This document shows, one piece after another, positions 57,948 through 64,000 of a stretch of DNA of 64,000 bases. The position numbers and the translations under genes are program-made. The stretch is from the NCBI RefSeq assembly GCF_000165425.1, contig NW_001799636.1, positions 248,001-312,000 of the forward strand, read 5' to 3'. Numbering within the stretch: the stretch's first letter is position 1; every line of letters starts with the position of its first letter. The notes below the pieces were generated by a model. The model searched no databases. It saw only the letters and a program-made list of their open reading frames with translations, and was not told the origin of the DNA. Source of the DNA: Paramecium tetraurelia (Eukaryota > Ciliophora > Oligohymenophorea > Peniculida > Parameciidae).

Positions 57948-58450
57948 ATGCCAAAGGGATAAACAACCAATACATAAAAAGCATAGAAAGCTGCTAAAAA
58001 TGCAAGAGTTGCTAAGAAGGTCGTGAGAGCCAGAAAGCATTTCCAAAATAGATTCCACACAGAAAAGCCTTTAGCCTTATCCAGAAAACCAAGATTCACA
58101 AGGTTAGACAACTTTACTTAATATTTCTATAGATTAACAAGATAACTTGCTCCCGTTTCTAAAGGATTAGATTTCTAAAACGTGCTTAGACATCCACTCA
58201 TTACAGAAAAAGACATGAAAAAAATGGAAGATGAAAATACCATGGTGTTCTATGTTAATTAAAAATCAACAAAGCCATAAATTAAAAGAGCATTTTAGAA
58301 GATCTATGAAGTTAAAGTCAGAAAAGTTAATGTAATAACGCTTTATATTTTAAGATCCTTAACACTTTTGGTGGTAAGAAGAAGGCCTACATTAGATTGG
58401 GTGGAGAGAATGATGCTCTCAATTTAGCCAACAAGATCGGAATTATTTGA
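57948..58450 (+). CDS. RPL23A: Ribosomal protein uL23 (L23a)
   Basis: Two introns (30 and 23 nt) give 149 residues. A Lys/Ala/Gln-rich N-terminal extension (MPKGQTTNTQKAQKAAKNAR), typical of eukaryotic L23a, leads into HFQNRFHTEKPLALSRKPRF. The globular domain reads VLRHPLITEKDMKKMEDENT, MVFYVNQKSTKPQIKRAFQK, and the signature end GKKKAYIRLGGENDALNLAN followed by KIGII. It binds 25S rRNA near the exit tunnel of the large subunit. TAA and TAG serve as Gln codons even in this highly expressed gene. Confidence 0.95.
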
Positions 58451-58835
58451 GCTCAATAATAATTTATCAAAGTACAATAATACATATTTATATCATATGC
58501 TATTTTCTTTAATTATTTTCATGGGTTAACATTCCAAATACCATATTTATTTATACAATATTGTTTGAGCAGGCTAAATGTAAGCATGATTTTCAATTTA
58601 GTTTATATATCTAATCGAAGATCGATTCAATAAAGTAGTTAATTCAATAATTAAGGAAATTAAATGATAAAAAGATTCATATATAAAAATAATAATATCT
58701 ATATAATAACTTTACATAAATTCATACTACTGCTATGTTTGATATTATTTATTGTTCCCCCTATGTATTATTTATTTAGACTCTAGACTAGACATACCTT
58801 ATTGAATTTAAAATACTAAACCTCCTATTTCTCTA
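58451..58835. other. Intergenic stretch
   Basis: AT-rich, no coding or RNA gene seen. Confidence 0.5.
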
Positions 58836-59098
58836 TCAAATGTAAGTCATTTTGATATTTTTCAAGTTTATTAAAAGAGGAAAATCAAAACCCCTAGACA
58901 ATTTAATTTGATTGACTGATTTCCTAGAGCAGCAAAGATATTAATCAGTATTATGATAGAAGTTTGCTTCTTTGTAATTTTCAATAACAGGCGTTCTTCC
59001 AAAGCAACCCTTGAATTGAGAATCTTTCCCTAATAATCCAGTTTACTCAAAAGTAAAAGAAATAAATCTAAAACCCTAAATTTCTTAGGAATTTATGT
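58836..59098 (-). other. Gene fragment or truncated small gene
   Basis: A minus-strand frame without TGA reads EIQGFRFISFTFEQTGLLGK, then DSQFKGCFGRTPVIENYKEA and NTDQYLCCSRKSVNQIK, ending at TGA 58836-58838. Composition is clearly protein-like and GC rises here. No ATG precedes it before the divergent ADF gene at 59163, so it is either missing an exon or is a truncated relic. The family is unknown. Confidence 0.4.
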
Positions 59099-59162
59099 GA
59101 TAAATCAAAAGAAAATGTGATTTATTTAAGAAAATATTAATTAAAAATTTTAAGATATAATC

Positions 59163-59632
59163 ATGAACGTCGGTACCCATGTTAGTGATGATTGTGTAAC
59201 AGAATTCAATAAACTCAAATTGGGAAAGTAATATAGATATTTGACCTTTAAATTAAACACCGATACTAATGAAGTAATATTCAGAATTTATTTATTAGAT
59301 TGTTGTCGAACACGTTGGTGCAAGGGAAAGTACTTATGCTGAGTTTGTCGGTCATCTACAAAATGAAGTATCACTATTTTACATTATTATAGTCAAGATA
59401 TGCTGTTTATGATTATCATGCCTAAACTGATGATGTTCCACCAAGACAAGTTGAGAAATTAGTCTTCATCTTCTGGTCTCCAGATGCTAATTAACCTGTT
59501 AAATAAAAGATGTCATATGCTGCAGGAAAGGAGGCCTTGAAGAAGAAATTGAATGGTTTATCTAAAGAAATCTAAGCTAATGATCCAAGTGAAGTAGAAG
59601 AAGCAGAAATGCGTAAATTGGTATTGAATTGA
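59163..59632 (+). CDS. ADF/cofilin family actin-binding protein
   Basis: Two 25-nt introns give 139 residues, the usual size. It starts MNVGTHVSDDCVTEFNKLKL (the N-terminal actin-contact helix), then YRYLTFKLNTD, IVVEHVGARESTYAEFVGHL, SRYAVYDYHAQTDD, KLVFIFWSPDANQPVKQKMS (the long helix 3 start) and YAAGKEALKKKLNGLSKEIQ. It severs and depolymerises actin filaments. The early intron-free start includes no Ser3, the common phospho-regulation site, so that control is probably absent. Confidence 0.92.
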
Positions 59633-59931
59633 GAATCAATAAACATTAAATATATTTAATATTGTATTCAACTTGACCACTCTCTATTTCATTTTATATA
59701 ATTATATCCATTTACATCTCGATATTAATTGTATAGTCTAATTGATTAACTACAACTCGAGAATTCATCTATGAAATATCTGCATATCAATTTTACCTTC
59801 TACGAAATAATTGATTATATGGATTTACAATATTTTATATGATTTCAAAATGCAATATTAAATCTCTTTTATTAGGAATATGTCAAAAGATGTAATATAC
59901 AATAAAAATATTCGTAATCAGTATTTTTACA

Positions 59932-61707
59932 TCAAATATCAACTCTATTTTCTTAAAGACTCAAATCGTTTATTGAACTTATTTAGTGGATCTGCATTAT
60001 TGATGTTTGCTTTTACACTTTTTAATTATCACTTGTTTCGAATATCAGTTTAACATCTCTATCCAATAGACTTATAATACTCTGATTTACTTTTTTCTAC
60101 TTTTTATGATTGCTTTCTTTAATCATATTGTAAGAATTGAATGCTTATAATATTTCTTCCTCAAAAGATAGTTATTTTGTATCATAACAGTTTTGATTAA
60201 TGCTCGCTTTCATTTTTTCTCTTATTCCTAATTAAATTTTTGGTTTATGTATATAATTAAACAATATTTACTAATCATCATTTAAAAGTATTTTCTTCAA
60301 CTTATCAATTTCAATTAGTTTGTTGATAATAAAGATAATATCAATTTAATTATAAATTGATTCTATACTTTATTAGATCAATTTTCTATCTTAACCGCAG
60401 GTGAATATATATTGATGAATAAATAACTTGATTTATTGTGCTTTCAATTTAAAGTATTTTTTCAATTAAGCCAATTAATTTTGATCAATAAGTCCTTCAC
60501 TCTATCCTAATGCATTAACTTAAGGATGGACTTGTGTTTAATTAGATGATTTTTCAAAATGAAATATTTCTGATGCTAAAAACAAATCACATGAGAGTTT
60601 ATTAATCGGTTTGACTACAACACCTGCCACAAATAATATTAATTCCAATAGTCCTCCCATCTAGCCCAGAATGTCTAAAATATTATTGTAAGTTCTATAA
60701 TATAAAGCCTCTCTGTCATCTAGATAGAGAAAGACATCAATCAATTCATTTTTCTAAATATTGAAAACTTACTCAGAAGATCTTTCAAATAATAGAGCAT
60801 TGTATTACTCTTCGCTCTAGAAATAATAAAAAAAATTTTCTTTATTATAAAATTTTGATTTTCTCACCTCTAAAGTTTACGCCTTGTATGAAAGTATCGA
60901 TATTGGTGTTTTTATTAATTTAGACACTAAGGAAAAAGGATTATGGGCTTTCTATTAATTCAACACAGAATCCGAAATAAAAAATCCTAAATTTCCTTGA
61001 TAGAGCTGTTGATCAATGTATTTTTGAGATGCACATTCTACATAAAAAAAAAAATTTACATCCTCCAGACGTTGCATTATTGCATTTTTCTATTTTAAAT
61101 TGCAAACTTTTAAATACTGGGGTTTGAGGTGTACCTTGCAATGATAAAGTTGTTTAATTCCACTCTTGAGGATCAAAGCAGAGGCTTGCATCTAATATGG
61201 CTGCTGAAATATTTAATTTTTTTTGTATTTAACTATTTATTTACACAGTTGAACATGATTTAAGGGTATAATTATCACACTTATTATTAATTTAGTTCTT
61301 TTCATCAGTAATTCTTGAGCAGGCTAACATTTTAGCCGTATAAACTTACTAACCCGTTTTCTAAGGTATGGGAGTTCCATACATATCAGTCAGCACCAAA
61401 TAGAAGATGAATGAATCTTATTCTAATTTGTATTCCTATGTTACAATATGAAATGTAAAATTACTTCAGGATTAGATTTATATTGAAGATTCTAAATAAC
61501 ATTTGGATTCTTACGTTCCACCATATCAATCACTAGGGATAGAAAGGAATAATAGATGAAAGCTAAAATTCCTATGCTCATCAGCACTCCGAATAATGTG
61601 TGATATTCGTTTTCCTTTTTGATTTATAAGTTAATTTGTGATCCAAACAGGTCAATAGACAATAGCAATTTCCTTAGATTCTTAGAAAATAAGCTGCAAA
61701 ACTTCAT
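59932..61707 (-). CDS. Two-TM protein with large ectodomain, paralogue of 49436
   Basis: Two introns (29 and 22 nt, the latter with a T11 run) give 574 residues. A cytosolic start contains SIDLFGSQINL, then helix 1 (LFGVLMSIGILAFIYYSFL), an ectodomain with several Cys (NKCDNYTLKSCSTVQ, ASLCFDPQEW, IEKCNNATSGG), then TYNNILDILGQMGGLLELILFVAGVVVKPIN as the second helix region, and a 200-residue Lys/Gln-rich helical tail. The LFG-type N-terminal motif and the GG preceding helix 2 followed by KPI match the gene at 49436-51323. The family is ciliate-wide and of unknown function. Confidence 0.75.
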
Positions 61708-61981
61708 AAATTAGTGATAGTCTACAATATATTTATAAAAATGCAATCTAAATCGATATTTGAAAAACTTTATAAGTATTGTAATAGTGATATTTCTGAT
61801 AGGTATATCTAACAAAAATAATAATTTGAATTGATGAAGAGAGGAATAAGTTTCAAAGTAGAGATGTCACAATAAGATAGAATTTTGAGCAGCTACAACG
61901 ATTTTTTTATAAATTTCCAAGTACACAATTTTATTCATGGCATATTAAAATACAAAATGACGACATATTAATTATAATTCT

Positions 61982-63244
61982 ATGTTTAGATTGAATTAAT
62001 TGGCTGGACAATTTAAGGAAGTCAAGTTCCTAGCAGATCCTCTTGAGTATCTTAGATTGTATGACATGCTTGAACAGGACGAAAAAGATATTTGTTTTGC
62101 TGTTCGTAAATTTGCATAGGAGAAAGTATTATACAATTAATAATAAGGCTGCTCCAACCATTAATAAGTACGTAGAAGCAGCTGAGTTTCCCACAGAAAT
62201 AGTGGAGGCTTTAAAACCATTGAAGTTGATTCATAAGACCAACACATATGTGAAAACAGGTTTGGCCTATTTAGAATTAGCCAAAGTTGATGCTGGTTTG
62301 TCCACCTTCTATTTGTTAATGTAAGAGTGAGAATGATTAATTAGTTCATCATTGGTACCTCACAGTATTGAAACATTTGGTTCAGAAGAATAAAAATAGA
62401 AATACTTAACCAGGATTAAGGATATGGATATTTTGGGAGGATGGGCATTAACTGAAAAGGAGTATGGATCTGATGCATCGAGCATTTAAACTACAGTCAA
62501 AAAGGTGCAGGGAGGATACTTATTGAATGGCAACAAGAGATGGATTGGAAATGGAAATAAGGATATTTTAGTTGTTTGGGCCAGAAATGCTGAGAATAAC
62601 AACATAGAAGGATTTATAGTGGAAAACAAATGGGCTGGTGTTCATGCAGAACCAATCAAACATAAGTTAGCGTTGAGAATAGTTTAAAATTGTTAAATAA
62701 CATTCAAAGATGTGTTTGTACCTGATGAAAATAGGATGCCAAAAGCTAAAGACTTTTAGAATGGAGTGACTTAAGCTTTGTAGCATTCAAGAGTAGGAGT
62801 ACCTTGGATAGCCTTGGGAATATAAGCTGGAGTATATGAGAATGTGGTGAAATTTACAACCAGAAGAAAGTAATTTGGAAAACATGTTGCTGGATTCTAA
62901 TTATAATAAGAGAGATTGGCAAGGATTTTGACAACATTCTAAGCTAGTTTTCTGATGGTCATACAGGTTTCAAGATTGGCATAGGAGAAAAAGGCAACTT
63001 TGGGATAGATTGCAGCTGTGAAAGCGTGGGTTACTGATAAAACTAGAGAAGTGGCTAGATTGGGAAGAGAGATGATGGGAGGAGACGGAATCTTAATTGA
63101 AAATTACTGTATTAAGGCCTTGACCGATGCTGAAGTGGTTTATACTTATGAGGTAATTATAAACTAAATATCTCATAGGGATCTTACGATATTAATAGTT
63201 TGATTGCTGGAAGGGAAATCACAGGCTTGTCTGCATTCAAGTGA
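61982..63244 (+). CDS. Acyl-CoA dehydrogenase family protein (GCDH/ACX4-like)
   Basis: Three introns (22, 24 and 26 nt) give 396 residues. Signatures in order: GGWALTEKEYGSDASS (FAD/substrate pocket), GYLLNGNKRWIGNGNKDILVVWAR, FKDVFVPDENRMP, HSRVGVPWIALGIQAGVYE, TRRKQFGKHVAGFQL, QAERLA-like helix, REMMGGDGILIENY, and YTYEGSYDINSLIAGREITG with the catalytic Glu before Gly. This end is shared by glutaryl-CoA dehydrogenase and plant-type short-chain acyl-CoA oxidase 4, so the substrate and electron acceptor are open. The last intron splits the gene exactly between the catalytic Glu and the following Gly. The N terminus is not an obvious presequence. Confidence 0.9.
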
Positions 63245-63314
63245 GTTTGATATAGAAGATTATATATATTATTTTAAGTTTCTTGAAGAAGTTGACATTA
63301 ATAAAATTATTATA

Positions 63315-64000
63315 ATGAATAAAAAGAGTAAAACTCCTTAACAATCATCTTAACCCTAAAATCAACAAATAAACCAACCTTCTCCATTGATGTAGCCATT
63401 GTCTTTTCAATCAGGACCGTCTCCATCCTAACCGGATACTTCAGTATTAGATGAATCCGGTGGGGAGAGTGTAAAAGTTGCATTGCGAATTAGACCAATG
63501 AACTAATTAGAGCAAGGAAGAGGGGATGAATAATGTATCAAAGCAATATCAGATTCAAATTGTTAACTCTACTATAAGTAATTCGCGATCTTAATTAGCA
63601 AAGAGGAGTAGCAAAGTAATTTAGATTCAATTCTGTTCTGGATGAGAGGTGCACTTAATAAGAAGTGTTTTTGAAATGCAATATTTAGGAATTGCTAGAT
63701 GCTGCCCTGGATGGATATTCAGCCACAATATTTGCATATGGTTAAACCGGATCAGGTAAAACTTATACGTAAATTTTCAATTTTAATATTCAAGCATTTC
63801 TGGAGTTGAAGAACGTTTGGCTAGAGAAAAGTATATTTCTGATGAGTCTGAAGGCATCATTCCCAGAGCTACTAGATATTTATGGTAGATAATGGCACAA
63901 AGAGCAGAACAATTCTATGTGAAAGCCTCGTTTACAGAAATATACAACGAGTAGTTGAGAGATCTGCTAAATCCTGCTTCTGGAATCTTGCATTGCAGAT
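63315..64000 (+). CDS. Kinesin motor domain (3' partial)
   Basis: The N terminus is Pro/Gln/Ser-rich; the motor starts at VKVALRIRPMNQLEQGRG. Later come RGVAKQFRFNSVLDERCTQQ, YSATIFAYGQTGSGKTYT (P-loop), EGIIPRATRYLWQIM, and ASFTEIYNEQLRDLL, ending at the window edge. A 26-nt intron follows the P-loop. Between CIKAISDSN and IRDLNQQRG the frame changes; a GT...AG segment of only 17 nt at 63562-63578 would fix it exactly but would be below the usual minimum intron size. Kinesins move cargo along microtubules; the subfamily cannot be decided from this part. Confidence 0.9.

Noticed and set aside
1-64000. Unexcised internal eliminated sequences (germline DNA)
   Set aside because: Intact genes are interrupted only by spliceable GT...AG introns, not by TA-flanked insertions, so the window reads as macronuclear.
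1-64000. tRNA, rRNA, CRISPR arrays, transposons, retroelements, telomeric repeats
   Set aside because: None recognised on either strand by eye; short AT-rich repeats present do not show array or terminal-repeat structure.

Overview
The window reads as macronuclear DNA of a ciliate, most probably a Paramecium of the P. aurelia type. The evidence is in the sequence. Long reading frames with clear homology appear only when TAA and TAG are read as glutamine and TGA is the sole stop. Genes are tightly packed on both strands. They are interrupted by very short introns: I resolved about 85 to 90, all 21 to 34 nt, nearly all GTA...TAG, and removing them restores one frame in every case. DNA is strongly AT-rich. 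I saw no rRNA, tRNA, CRISPR, transposase, reverse transcriptase or telomeric repeat. Because frames break only at introns or in decaying genes, this looks like rearranged somatic DNA rather than germline DNA full of internal eliminated sequences. All coordinates come from hand translation; start codons and a few splice sites are the weakest part.

Layout. 1-4.6 kb: end of a membrane protein, a decayed unknown gene, a SEC14-like protein and a DnaJ pseudogene. 4.6-10.6 kb: a secreted tripartite granule-type protein, a broken small gene, a SHIPPO (PGP-repeat) protein, a thioredoxin-fold/zinc-ribbon protein, a coiled-coil protein and a type I membrane protein. 10.6-15.8 kb: cysteinyl-tRNA synthetase, a multi-pass protein and a pseudokinase-like protein. 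15.8-17.6 kb: gene-poor, with remnants. 17.6-24.2 kb: a large secreted repeat protein ending in a beta/gamma-crystallin domain, a short gene, two tandem dienelactone hydrolases and a protein with three truncated-globin-like modules. 24.9-33.3 kb: a poly-Q protein, a pseudokinase-MORN fusion, a short helical protein, a two-TM protein, a HEAT protein of the PP4/PP2A regulatory type and another pseudokinase. 33.6-34.5 kb: a probable pseudogene. 35.0-39.8 kb: a membrane RING-H2 protein, a basic coiled protein, and a cyclic-nucleotide-gated K+ channel with a CCHC knuckle. 39.8-47.3 kb: a coiled-coil/Q-rich protein, a PH-pseudokinase, a second SHIPPO protein and a second secreted beta/gamma-crystallin protein. 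47.6-49.0 kb: a ferlin pseudogene. 49.4-64 kb: a two-TM ectodomain protein, arylamine N-acetyltransferase, a TMBIM/BI-1 protein, a TPR protein, an SCP2 protein, ribosomal protein uL23, an ADF/cofilin, a paralogue of the two-TM protein, an acyl-CoA dehydrogenase and the start of a kinesin.

There are no operons. Themes are cilia and axoneme (SHIPPO, MORN, kinesin, coiled coils), regulated secretion (crystallin-domain cargo, ferlin relic), signalling (four kinase-fold proteins that lack catalytic residues, one channel) and housekeeping. At least three clear pseudogenes plus several remnants fit slow loss of duplicates after the whole-genome duplications known for the P. aurelia complex; that link is inference.
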